NCBI GenBank assembly: GCA_951802425.1
Contig: OX637796.1
Span: 3,100,001-3,164,000, forward strand
Length of the DNA stretch: 64,000 nucleotides
Direction: 5' to 3'
Origin: Clavaria fumosa
Lineage: Eukaryota > Basidiomycota > Agaricomycetes > Agaricales > Clavariaceae
Positions 32,460 to 42,733 of the stretch are shown here, piece after piece; the first letter of the stretch is position 1, and each line of letters begins with the position of its first letter. The translations under genes were made by a program, and so were the position numbers. The notes below the pieces were generated by a model. The model was given only the letters and a program-made list of their open reading frames with translations, did no database searches and was not told the origin of the DNA.

Positions 32460-32790
32460 TAACACATGAACTAGACAACTCCTCATGGACTTGGTAACTA
32501 CATATGGACTTATCCGATTATTATGGTACGGGGCCCGTTGAGGGCGGTGTTGTATCGTGTCTATGGACATTGATAGTTTTGGGTTTGATTCGAAAGCGAT
32601 GCGGTATCGTATCACGACTGTTGTATAGCGCACTGGACAGTTTGGGGTTCAATTCGAAAGCGATGTTGCATGTAATTTTTAAAGTGTAATCCATGTGCGG
32701 TGTTTTATTGGTTTTGTAATACTTCCGTGGCGCAGCGACGCCACACTTTGCTGGCGGCCCGAGATTCAAATCTTTCTTTCATGTCAGTTC
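32460..32790. other. Intergenic region between receptor and VPS20
   Basis: 331 bp. Contains an imperfect tandem repeat (32549-32668) and the short 5' flank of VPS20; no gene seen. Confidence 0.55.
32549..32668. repeat. Imperfect tandem repeat, two copies
   Basis: Two copies share GTTGTAT(C/A)G, GGACA and TTTGGGT/GTT(T/C)(G/A)ATTCGAAAGCGATG in the same order; ATTCGAAAGCGATG starts at 32588 and 32652. Sits in the 3' flank of the receptor gene. Confidence 0.7.
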
Positions 32791-33798
32791 ATGGGCGGAA
32801 ACCAGTCCATACCAAAGGTCACCGCGCAAGACCGCGCAATTCTAGAGTAAGTGTCACAACGGTTGGTCCGTCAACTTAGCATGCCAAACTTTTCATCGTT
32901 GCTCTACAGCTTGAAGCTTCAACGTGATAAACTGAAGCAGTATCAGAAAAAGGCACGCTTGAACTCTCCACGCTGCCCAATCACCCACGGTTTCTCCAGA
33001 TTGACGTTAACAAGCTTCGTCATTTTTTTCTGTGCTTTCACCTTGCACCTGGCAGATTCAGGGCGTGCTCGACCGGGAACATGAAATTGCGAAAGCGCAT
33101 CTCTTGGCAGGCCACAAAGACAGAGCGATCATTGCACTGCGCCGTAGAAAATATCAGCAGGGTTTGCTCGTGAAGACGGATGGCCAACTTGAGGGCTTAG
33201 AGCACCTGGTTTATTTCTTCTTGTTGCATTCGGGTTGCCTTTCGTCTCATCCCTTCAACAGGTGTCGACGATTGAATTTTCGCTGATCGAGGTTTCCGTG
33301 TTGCATGGCTTGAAGCAGGGTACCGATGTCCTCCGAGAGATACAAAAAGAACTGAATGTTGAAGCTGTCGAGAAGCTTCTGGGCGAGACACACGAAGCAC
33401 AGGCATACCAACGCGTGAGGAGCATTAGCCAGCAACAGAAAAAGGGACCTGACCAATGCCCGGCAGGAAATCAACGAAATGCTCACTAGTCATTTGTCCC
33501 TCGACGAAGAGGGTGCCGTGCAGGCTGAACTACGCATACTGGAAGCCCAAACTGTTAGTTTTAGTGGCTTATCATGTTACACCGCCCGTCCCGCCGTTTC
33601 TCACCTTCTTTCGCAGGTGCAAACCGTCAATCCGGAGACCGTTACCCAATTACCGTCTGTACCAACTCAAGAGCCTTCCACTCTTGTCAGCGGTGCGTAT
33701 TCAATCGTCTACCCTCATTTCATTTCTCAGCGAGCGCCCCCTTCACAGAAGAGGATCTGCGGGAGCAAGACCGTACACGTGTTCCTGTTGCGGCCTAG
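32791..33798 (+). CDS. VPS20: ESCRT-III subunit VPS20 (CHMP6 type)
   Basis: Core subunit that starts ESCRT-III filament assembly on endosomes. Starts MGGNQSIPKVTAQDRAIL, with Gly2 in place for N-myristoylation. Then LKLQRDKLKQYQKK | IQGVLDREHEIAKAHLLAG, ALRRRKYQQ, EHLVSTIEFSLIEVSVLHGL, VEKLLGETHEAQAYQREI and an acidic/Pro-rich end EEDLREQDRTRVPVAA. The intron between QYQKK and IQGVLD (32953-33055, 103 nt) starts with GC (AAAAAG|GCACGC...CTGGCAG|ATTCAG); no nearby GT donor keeps this conserved junction. Five introns in all. Stop 33796-33798. Convergent with the U-box cyclophilin gene, 81 bp apart. Confidence 0.92.
32953..33055 (+). other. GC-AG intron in VPS20
   Basis: Donor AAG|GCACGC, acceptor CTGGCAG|ATT; a T-rich tract precedes the acceptor. 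It is about twice the length of typical introns in this window. Confidence 0.8.
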
Positions 33799-33879
33799 TG
33801 CCAGCAGTCCGCTCAGACTCTCATTGTATCGTATAGCAGTAGACAAACAGACATATGCGTCGTGAATTCTATTCGTCCT

Positions 33880-35975
33880 TCACCATCCCTCAAAGTCGCT
33901 GCCAAACCCAAATCGCTTCTTTCTCTTTGCATTTGGCAGAACAAGTTCGGGAGGACTTTGAGACGACTGCTCCAAGGTTCGTTTGCTGGCATTCAAGTAC
34001 TTGCCTACCCCTCCTCCAACAACCGGGGTAGTAGCCGCACCACTACCTGTGCCAACTTTGACCCCAAACCAGTTGACATCGTCACCCTCTTTGCCCGCTT
34101 TCTTATCCTTGTTAGGTTGTTGCGCTTCGGCTTCGGCTTCAGCCCGTCTCGCCAGCTTTTTGGCTAGGCGCGTTTTGTAGTCCTCGAAAGGATCCTTGTA
34201 ACTGTTGAAGGCCAACCGATCAGCACCAATGAGGCGATTACCCAGAGCTTCAAAACGAACATAATGATTTCCGTAATCCTTACGGGCTTGGCCAGGCGCT
34301 CAGTGCCTTCCTTCCGGGGGAGTTTTTCCAATGCATCAAGGACGTCCTCCCCACCAACGAGTTTCCCAAATACGGTGTGTTTCCTATCCAGATGCGGTGT
34401 CTCTTTGAAGGTTATGTAGAACTGTGAACTTTGGAAGTGATAAGAACTAGCAGAGAAACGTGCCAATAACAAATTCCTTACCCGTTCGTGCCCGCACCTT
34501 TGTTTGCCATGGCCACGACCCCTCTGCCGTCATGCTTCGCCGCACCCTTGAGGTCGTATTCGTCACGGAACGGGGTACCCCAATACGACTCGCCGCCTGC
34601 CCCCGTCCCCGTTGGGTCACCAGTTTGTATCTGTCGCGTAAGTGAGTGGATAAGTCGTACAAGATTGGAGTATACGCAACTTACCATGAAACCTGGAACC
34701 AGCCTATGGAATAGACAGTTGTCATATTTTCCGCTCCGGGCGAGCATGAGAAAATTGTAGCACGTTTTTGGGGCCTGTATTAGAGACAGTTAGGGGTCAG
34801 GTGCAACTCATGCCGGATGGGTTCGGCAGACCTTCTCGCAAAATAGCTCCAAGTTCAAGCTGCTACTACCTAAACTTGTAACAACGCGGACGTACGCCCT
34901 CCGCTTGCCGACATCTTTTTCCTTCCCTTTACCTTTGGGTGGATTGGTGATGTCTTCGAACATGATTTCTTCCTAGCATTTCACTGTCAGACGATTGCAA
35001 CAGACGACAGAAGTTACGAGACTAGCCTCGTCCCACAAAAGCTTACTCGTTGAAGTCTGGGGATCAACAGAAGTGGATGTCAGGGATGCGCCTGGCATGC
35101 CGGAGGAATAAGGGGATATGTTCCCTATAGAGTACCACACGTGAGTTAGTTTAGGAAAGAAGTGGGACGAAGATTTACATGGCACTGCTGCTTTAGGTTT
35201 CACAACCTGGGCCGCTGGGATAACGGATTGGACCACGGCAGTCTTAGGCTTATCTTTGCTCGGCTGTGTCGCCACCTTGCTTATGATTGAGCCCGAGGTT
35301 GGCGGTAACCCATGAGGGTTCTGCAACGTGATGACATCCTCCCTTTGACGATTCTCTTGTCAGGGTAAACAACAAGAAGGCAGAAAAGGTCAACATACTT
35401 TTTGAAAGGCTTGTCGCTGACTAGGTCTGTGCCACCACGGATACTTTCCGCGAGGAATACGTTCCCTGTCGTGGCAATTGCAACGATATGAGAGTGCTCG
35501 CTAAGAGGCCGGAACGAGACGGGATCGTGGAGTTCGCCCGACCCTTTGCGTGCGTAGTGCAGCGTTATGAGGTCCGCAGGAGCAAGCGGCGCATTTGTAA
35601 TTGGGTGTGTATTATTGTGTTGTCTGCGCGGTGCACACTCGATCAGAGAAACCAAGCGGAAGCAAGGGACGCAAACGTACTTGAGCCATGGAATTATATT
35701 GACGAGGTCGAAGACGGCGCCGGTACCGTCAGCATTACGAGCACACACTGGATGCGTGAATGGCTGAAACGAGAGCGCGCAACAATCGAATGGTGTCCGC
35801 CTGCGAGGATCTGGGACGTCATCTTTGCTGCCGGAGACCGTTGGTTTAAGTGCGCATTTAACAATGAACAGCGTGAAGCTCACGCTCTAAAACCTGTCGA
35901 GGCAGAGTGTGCGCCAAACTGGCCCGTGTGCTCTGCGTGTGTGATATAGAGCTTGTCCGAATTTCCATGTCCCAT
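33880..35975 (-). CDS. U-box cyclophilin (PPIL2/Cyp60 type)
   Basis: Spliceosome-associated protein combining a U-box (ubiquitin ligase) with a peptidyl-prolyl isomerase domain. Start ATG at 35975 ([20 protein letters not shown]), family-exact. The U-box region reads [50 protein letters not shown] and [12 protein letters not shown] Pro/Lys-rich linker follows (about 35280-34980). The cyclophilin domain keeps the active site Arg, Phe, Met and Gln in [11 protein letters not shown] | [10 protein letters not shown], then [21 protein letters not shown] and [20 protein letters not shown]. The C-terminal tail is basic/Glu-rich, ending [10 protein letters not shown]. Around eight introns. Nuclear role in splicing is inferred from the family. 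Confidence 0.92.
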
Positions 35976-36119
35976 GGTGGTAGAAGACACCAACGAGCGA
36001 CGCGGGGCTCGATCGGGTATTTATTTCTCATGCCTCGCGGTACATAACTAACTCACTTCCAGGGCAGGAGGGTATGGCAGCAAAAAACGAGACAACAGAA
36101 CCCACAGCCGAGCAGCCGT

Positions 36120-37225
36120 TTACTCGTTCGACAGTGCTCTCTGTACAACTCTGAAAAATTCCTCCTTCTCTCTGGCAGCCTCCCCCACGCCACGCGCGCT
36201 CTGCCAAAGGCGAAAAGCGCCTTGAATGTGCTCACTGACCTCAACGTCGATCTCTCTCTGTTTCTGTAACGCGTCGGGCATGGGCTCGGACTTGCGCCTC
36301 GCAGACCTGGGCGGCGATTTCAGCGCGACCGAGATCGAGAAAACTGGCCTCTCGGATGCGCTTTCAATGCTCGTCCCCTTATCAGTGTCTGTGTTGGCAG
36401 TATATGAATTGGCGTCAAGTTGCTCGACGAATGAGGTTGCAAGACATTCTTCGGCAGATGAAGGCGGATGTAGAGGCGAGAAGCCATGAGGCGTATAATG
36501 AATTTCGTGCCGAGCACGCACAGGCGAGGGCCGCGTCGAATCCGCTGTACCTGTGTACAGAGACTTGTTAGGCGAGGGTCCTGTTTTCGGAATGAGTGCC
36601 GACCTTGTACAGAGGCATATTGTGCCCAATACGCATCTTCGTTCTGCGCTGCCTGCTTCTCCATTTCAAGTAGCGTGGGCAAGCGCTGCTCATCCATGCC
36701 GTCATCGCCACCGCAGGCGTAGGCGTCCCAATAAGCCTGGTCAGGATCGCCGTTCGTGATTTCAAGCTGTCCCAACGGAGGTGACTTAGCCTGCGTGAAC
36801 GCGGACCTTATGGAGGGTGTTGCGGTTACGGGGAAGGGCATGAGTCCGGCATCGTGGTACTTCCAGCCATCCGATTCTTCCCATTGAAAGATCAGCCTAA
36901 GGGTGTCCATTTCCGCTCCCGGCTCATATGTGCCAACACAGACATGAGCAAAGGTATCTCCTTCCTCACCCTCGGATACATAGCGCACGGATAAGAATGG
37001 ATCGTCGTCGGCACAATCAGTGAGAGTCCTAAAGAGCGCAATAACGCGGCTCTGGTTGGGGCAGGGCCAGCAAAGATATTTATCAAGATTTGTAGGGGAG
37101 ATGTCGAGGAAGTGCAGTCTCTGCACCAGTCCAGAAGAAAACAGGTCGGGTGGCACGGGTTGTAACATTCTTATGCATTGCAATAACGCACACACGACCT
37201 CTTTCCTAAGTGCAATCGGAGCCAT
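36120..37225 (-). CDS. Conserved-looking protein of unknown function
   Basis: Two exons (36604-37225 and 36120-36550) spliced through a 53-nt intron (GTCGGC...TACACAG) give 350 residues. I do not recognise the family. The N-terminal half looks folded: hydrophobic start (LRKEVVCALLQCIRML), LHFLDISPTNLDKYLCWP, and a beta-rich stretch with TFAHVCVGTYEPGAEMDTLRL and IFQWEESDGWKYHDAGLMPF. The middle is acidic (DPDQAYWDAYACGGDDGMDE), followed by disordered Ser/Pro-rich sequence and a helical C-terminus (DVEVSEHIQGAFRLWQSARG). Start ATG at 37225. Head-to-head with the PPR gene, about 200 bp apart. Probably cytosolic or nuclear; no signal peptide or membrane span. Confidence 0.65.
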
Positions 37226-37429
37226 GGATGAGGAGCAGCTCCAGGTCTAGTGGACCCGGAAAGTGACAAAGTGACTGGTTCGGCGCCTCATGCAGACTGA
37301 ATCCGATGTCGCCAAGCAGAATCCGCGGAAGACAGCCTGCGAAAGAGTCACATGATGATGACCTTGGTCTCCCACGTGATGGAATGCAAGTTATGATCAT
37401 GTGATTGGTCGAGCGACAATTTGGTCGGT

Positions 37430-39622
37430 ATGCTTCGACGGTTCACTCGCCGGAACCGTTTAAGGCTCAGACACTCGTCCAGTTACCACCAAAAGAAATC
37501 AGTCTCACATGAACTCGCTGCATTTCCCCTCGACTCTTCTCACCCACTTTCATACTTCAACTATATCCGACCACTTTTATCCAGTCGTACCTTCGTCGAC
37601 CGAATTACTAAACCTGACCTTTCGCCTCAAGATGCCGAGATCTTTACCCGAGAGGGGCACCTGCTCAAACGCTCTTTGAGTGAAAAGCATATCGAAGGGA
37701 TATGCGAGCACTGGTCTCTCCTCCAGAAGCATAACTTTTCCCGATTCCTTGGCCTTTCGGACATGTACGCGTATTCTGACAGACTTGCCGACATTTGGAC
37801 AGAAGAACATCGCTGGATCGAAAAATCCGCCCGGTGGTACGATGAGCGCGCCCAGAGGATATTAGAAGATATGACTTTGGCTGCAGCCGTCGGTGGCACG
37901 ACCAAGGCCTTGAGCTCTCTGTTCCTCCTTCAATTGAGATGGGGAAACACTCAAGCAGTTACAATGCTTTATGACCGGTTTCTTGATTTGGAAGAGATGT
38001 CTCAAACACCAAAGGAAAACGAATTGGGGGACCACCAACATCAGAAGACGAAGGACGATACATTGGCTTCGATCATCCCGGAGACAACTTATGACGAGGC
38101 GGTGGTACACCTGCTTGTCTGCGCTATTATAGCACACGCGATACAAGATTCCTTCGAGGACGCACTGAAGATCGTAGTTAGGAACCCCATTCGATGGACA
38201 AGCTACAATGTCGGTGAAGTACTCAAACACCTTCAATTAGACCCGGACATACGACTCAAGGTAGAGGTGTATGCAAAACGGCTAGACCTCGCAAGGTCGA
38301 CCTGTCGACCTGGTTCCCTCGCCAAACGCATCGCTAGCCTTGCCAACGATTCATTAGCGCCTCTCACAGACTTCTACACCTCTATGATCGAAGCGATCGA
38401 TGGCCCAGCGGCTTGTATTGCCGCGAATCCTGGGTCGTTCTCCCGCGAAAGACCAGTGGTTATGCCCCATGTAGCATGGGCTGCCTTTATTGCTGCGTTT
38501 TCCAAACACCGGCGCCCAGATCTGCTCGAACGACTGCGGAACGACCTAGACCGTCTACGCGTTCCCATCACGTCTTCCTTGTGGACAAACATCTTGGATG
38601 GCTATGAGCGTATGGGGGCTGCGGACGAATTACTGGCGGCGTGGCAATCGATGACCGCCCAAGTGCAACCTGAGGCCCTGGCATATCGCCCCGTTATACT
38701 GATGTTCTTGAAGAACGAGAGGACATACCAGGCGACGAAGTGGATTGATAAACTCAAGGTCGCTAGGAAAACGTTCACATTTCCTGATGCTCAAGTTGTG
38801 ATGGTGTACAACTCAGTGCTTCACCATTTGCTCAGACGAGCTAAAATAAGCGAAGCACTAGCCCTTCTTCGGTCGATGGACCAGAGCGGAATCAAGCCAG
38901 ATCTAGTTACATTCAACGGGTTCCTGGCGTATTATGGCAAGCGCGGCGAATTCAAAGCGATCGCGACCACGCTGCGCGCAATCAGACTTTCGGGTCTTGT
39001 CGGGGACGTTGTGACATGGTCAACGCTACTGATGGCTCTGTTCAGAACCGGCCATTCAGATGCGATCCCAATCGTCCTCAACGTCATGAGAAAAAACGGC
39101 GTTGTACCAAACGTGGTCACATATACCGGCATCATCGATGAGCTGATGCGTGATGGGAATGCGAACCAAGTGGACGATGCTCTCAAGCTACTCGCATACA
39201 TGGAGAACAGCGAGTCCGTGAAGCCGAACCTGATCACATACACTACCGTCCTGGCGCCTATTTATCGCGGACAGTGGGACGGCCAAGATAGCGTGGAAGA
39301 GTTTAGATTGGACGTATTGAGCAGGATGCGGAGGAGTAGAATATCGCTTGACACGGTGGGCTACAATACCCTGCTGCAGGCGAGCATGGAGAACAAGACG
39401 TACATGGGGCTCAAGCGTGCTCGGGAACTTTACAAAGAGATGGTCGAATTGAGGGTACCGATGGGCAAAAACACGTGGTATATACTTCTCACAGGGTTGA
39501 TAGAAAGGGGGGAGTGGGTGATGGCGAAAGAGGTGGTGCGGAACATTAAAGTCGAGGCGTTGCAGCCGGGTACATCTCTATGGTTGAAGGTACAGGCAGT
39601 GAAGGCGAGGGAGCGTCATTAA
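37430..39622 (+). CDS. Pentatricopeptide repeat (PPR) protein, probably mitochondrial
   Basis: Single-exon gene of about 730 residues starting at ATG 37430 with a basic presequence-like N-terminus (MLRRFTRRNRLRLRHSSSYH), pointing to mitochondria, where fungal PPR proteins bind and process or translate specific RNAs. Clear PPR units lie in the C-terminal half: VYNSVLHHLLRRAKISEALA with SGIKPDLVTFNGFLAYYGK, VTWSTLLMALFRTGHSDAIP with NGVVPNVVTYTGIIDEL, VKPNLITYTTVLAPIYRG, and ISLDTVGYNTLLQASMENK. The N-terminal half is helical without clear repeats. The RNA target cannot be told. Only 21 bp separate its stop from the stop of the convergent MIM2-like gene. Confidence 0.85.
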   Translation: MLRRFTRRNRLRLRHSSSYHQKKSVSHELAAFPLDSSHPLSYFNYIRPLLSSRTFVDRITKPDLSPQDAEIFTREGHLLKRSLSEKHIEGICEHWSLLQKHNFSRFLGLSDMYAYSDRLADIWTEEHRWIEKSARWYDERAQRILEDMTLAAAVGGTTKALSSLFLLQLRWGNTQAVTMLYDRFLDLEEMSQTPKENELGDHQHQKTKDDTLASIIPETTYDEAVVHLLVCAIIAHAIQDSFEDALKIVVRNPIRWTSYNVGEVLKHLQLDPDIRLKVEVYAKRLDLARSTCRPGSLAKRIASLANDSLAPLTDFYTSMIEAIDGPAACIAANPGSFSRERPVVMPHVAWAAFIAAFSKHRRPDLLERLRNDLDRLRVPITSSLWTNILDGYERMGAADELLAAWQSMTAQVQPEALAYRPVILMFLKNERTYQATKWIDKLKVARKTFTFPDAQVVMVYNSVLHHLLRRAKISEALALLRSMDQSGIKPDLVTFNGFLAYYGKRGEFKAIATTLRAIRLSGLVGDVVTWSTLLMALFRTGHSDAIPIVLNVMRKNGVVPNVVTYTGIIDELMRDGNANQVDDALKLLAYMENSESVKPNLITYTTVLAPIYRGQWDGQDSVEEFRLDVLSRMRRSRISLDTVGYNTLLQASMENKTYMGLKRARELYKEMVELRVPMGKNTWYILLTGLIERGEWVMAKEVVRNIKVEALQPGTSLWLKVQAVKARERH

Positions 39623-39643
39623 GACTTGTATCATGATGAGCCA

Positions 39644-40001
39644 TTATCGGTATGTCTCCCGGTGTTGCTCCCCTAAGAAAAATGGTTTCCCTAATCCTAG
39701 GCGTAGATATCTCGCATATGCTGTCGGTTGTGAGTTGAGATTGGCATAGACGAGATCTTCGGTGCTCACCCCAATAACTCCAACGTCTCCCAAGCCACTT
39801 TCCGATAAATGGCAGCAGTACCAAAGACAACAGCTGCCTCAGTTGGGCAACGCTCTCCTCCCACTCCTGCTGCGCAAGAAGATATTCGTGCTCAGAGTCA
39901 TAATCCGAGTCGGAGGTGCGCGATGAGAAATCCGAGCCTATCGAGTTTGACATTGAGCTACTGTATTGAGCAGCAAGGCCAAAGACCGAGCTCGGCTCCA
40001 T
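39644..40001 (-). CDS. Small protein resembling mitochondrial import protein Mim2
   Basis: Two exons joined by a short intron (GTGAGC...CGACAG, about 39721-39769) give about 103 residues. Start ATG taken at 40001 (MEPSSVFGLAAQ). Acidic, Ser-rich N-terminus with a DSDYDSEHEYLLAQQEWEES stretch, then a single hydrophobic helix QLLSLVLLPFIGKWLGRR and an aromatic/basic end SYWAYARYLRLG. This layout (acidic cytosolic part, one membrane helix, basic flank) resembles Mim2, which helps insert helical proteins in the mitochondrial outer membrane. The match rests on remembered motif layout, not a search, so another small outer-membrane protein is possible. Divergent from the sugar transporter, 84 bp between starts. 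Confidence 0.6.
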
Positions 40002-40085
40002 GTGGTCGCTAACCGGATTTCGACGCCGCATTAGGAGCATTAACCCCTCTCTCTCGAGTGCACCAAGCAAAGTCGAAGGAGACTA

Positions 40086-42592
40086 ATGGCTCGGTCACTG
40101 TTGTATTCCATATCTGTATTTGCGAGCTTGGGAGTTTTCCTGGTCAGTCGGTCTTCTGATACCCCTCCCTGTCTCACTGACATCAAGACCTTTGGTAGTT
40201 CGGCTACGATCAAGGGTATGTCGCCTGATGCAGACTTTCAACATAGGAAGCTGACAACATCCAAGTGTGATGTCGGGCATCATTACTGGGCCACACTTCC
40301 GCGAGTATTTTAAGGCACTAGGACCCTTGGAACTCGGAACCATGGTGGCAGCGTTGGAAATCGGTGCATTCGGTTCGCCTTCACTTTGGTTCCACGTCGC
40401 GTGCCGCATTACCCAGTTCATCTCAGTAACTTCTCTTGCGGCTGGTCGTGTGGGAGATGCGGTTGGGCGCAGAGGCACGCTCCTCCTAGGTGCAATAATT
40501 TTCACCGTCGGGGGTGCAGTGCAAGCAGTCGCATGGGGCTTCTGGTCGATGGTCGTGGGTAGAATTGTCAGCGGGTCCGGTGTTGGTCTGCTATCGTGAG
40601 TACAACCTACACTTGGTCCTTACTAGTTTGACGATTATTTTGCAGCACCATTGTACCCATTTATCAGAGCGAAATATCTCCACCTGATCGCGTGAGCTTT
40701 TTATTTTATCGACAAGTTATATTCTCACTCTATGCAGAGGGGAGCGCTTGCATGCATGGAGTTCACCTGCAATATTTTTGGCTACGCTGGTTCCATTGTG
40801 AGCGCATGCATTCCTTCTTGCCGCCGCAACCGATGTCTAACTCACCCAAGTGGCTTGATTACCTTTGCTCGTATATTGATTCGGATTATGCGTGGCGAAT
40901 CCCTCTTTTTTTCCAATGCGTCGTTGGCTCAGTTCTAGCCGCTGGCTCATTTGTAATACCAGAGAGCCCTCGGTATGTACAGTGAAGGGCATATAGTAGG
41001 TGCTGGGCTCATCAATTTCAAAGTTGGCTCATAGACACAGGCCGTGATGACGCTGGCATGCAAGTGTTAGCAGACTTGCATGGGGGACAAGTAAACGGCC
41101 TCGCAAGAGCAGAATTTCAGGAGATTAAGAATAGGGTTATGTCCGAGGTGGGCCTTTGCACCGCATCTCAATCAATCTTCGATGAGTTGTTGGCTATAGC
41201 GCATGACTGGAGAAGGCCGCACCTATGGTATAATGTGGCAGCGATACAAACGTCGCGTTCTCCTCGCCATGTCCTCTCAGGCGTTTGCGCAGCTGGTGTG
41301 TGGTTAGATCACTTAGTGTTGAATCCAGCTAATAATTGCTTCAGAATGGCATCAATGGTGTGCTGAGAAATTTTTCCATGTTCGAGAATTGCTCACTATC
41401 AAGCACTAGTCATTTCTTACTACGCTCGTACGTTCAATCATCTTCATTTTACCACGCATACATATTGACAACATTCCGTAGCGCGTGTCTTTGAAGGTAC
41501 AGCGAACTTGAGACTTATGTCTTAACTGGTTGAGCCTAATCATGCATTTCAGAGGCTGGTTGGTTGGGTCGCGAAGCTATTCTTATGACCGGTATCAATG
41601 CAATCATCTACGTCTTGAGCACCTTCGTACCGTGAGTACCACATGCGGTCACTCGTAATTCGAATCCAATCTCGTTCGCTAGCTGGTATATAATCGATCG
41701 GTGGGGTCGTCGGCCAATCCTTATATCTGGTGCAGCCGTGGTTCGTACTGGCGGTGTTCAATGCCCCGATCGTCGCTCAATAATGTACACCTAGATGGCG
41801 CTTTCTCTATCTGCCACAGGCTGGTGGATGTATCTAGACGTCCCACAGACTCCCGCTGCTGTGGTCGTGTGCGTCATCGTCTACAACGCGGCCTTCGGGT
41901 ACAGGCACGTTTTCTATATTTCATGTCTTATAATGGTGAACGCGACACCTGGATAGTTGGGGACCCATTCCTTGGTTATACCCCCCGGAAGTACGCGTCA
42001 TCTTCCATTCCTCGTGTCTTTCCGTTCACATTGTATGGAATTGCAGATTCTTCCTCTTTCAGTCCGAGCGAAAGGCGTTTCGCTGTCTACAGCCACCAAT
42101 TGGGCCTTTAATTTCTTGATTGGCGAGACTACACTGTGGCTGCAAGAGACGATAGGTTGGCGCTTGTATCCTATGCATGCATTCTACTGTGTGTGCAGTC
42201 TTGTCCTTGGTACGTTGATTGCTTGCGTTATCAATTGTGTACATTGCTCATGTCTGCCCTAGTTTACTTCTGTAAGTCCCAAGCGTGCTAGGAAGTTTGT
42301 GGCTCACAGTTTCCGCACAGTTTACCCAGAGACTATGAGCGTCTCACTGGAAGAGATGGATACCGTTTTTGGAGAAAGTGCGAAAAATCATGTGGCATTG
42401 AGATCTAACATTGATAAGGTCACAGGCGACCGGCTGGACGAGCCCGAGGGGAGCTGCGCAGCTGCCAGTGCAATACCTATGACGCGAATGCCACCAGTAC
42501 ACAGTCGGGATAGCCTTGGATGGCTTTCCAAATTCCTCTCACGCAAAAACCGCAGCGCTTCGTACCAGCCAATAGAGGATCGCGAGGAATAG
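40086..42592 (+). CDS. MFS sugar transporter
   Basis: Twelve-helix sugar porter of the major facilitator superfamily, plasma membrane. Start ATG at 40086 (MARSLLYSISVFASLGVFL | FGYDQG | VMSGIITG). Signatures: GRVGDAVGRRGTLLLGA, GRIVSGSGVGLLSTIVPIYQSE, PESPRWLIDTGR, QAFAQLNGINVISYYAPRVFEEAG, WYIIDRWGRRPILISGA, PWLYPPEILPLSVRAKGVS and YFFYPETMSVSLEEMD. About 15 introns. Between 41280 and 41560 the QLNGIN...FEEAG stretch, part of the sugar-binding helix 7 region, is carried on three consecutive tiny exons of 13, 18 and 15 nt. The C-terminal tail (about 85 residues) is Ser-rich and hydrophilic. Sugar specificity cannot be told. Confidence 0.88.
41345..41496 (+). other. Three consecutive micro-exons (13, 18, 15 nt) in the sugar transporter
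   Basis: Exons 41345-41357 (AATGGCATCAATG), 41410-41427 (TCATTTCTTACTACGCTC) and 41482-41496 (CGCGTGTCTTTGAAG), each with AG before and GT after. Spliced they read NGIN-VISYYAP-RVFEE, in frame with QAFAQL before and AGWLGRE after. Confidence 0.85.
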
Positions 42593-42733
42593 GAGTGCAT
42601 GCCTGGTGATGTGTTGCGCGGCCCGGAGAGCCAGGCGTCTACGTTCCCCGCTGATCCCCTATGCGTCACAACATACAAGGATTAGATACCCCATTGCAAT
42701 GTTTAGATTTAGACCCTCGCTTCACGTGACCTC

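Noticed and set aside
32711..32770. tRNA-like A-box (TGGCGCAGCGA) followed by a B-box-like GAGATTCAAATC
   Set aside because: No pairing acceptor stem, D-arm or anticodon arm can be drawn with correct spacing.
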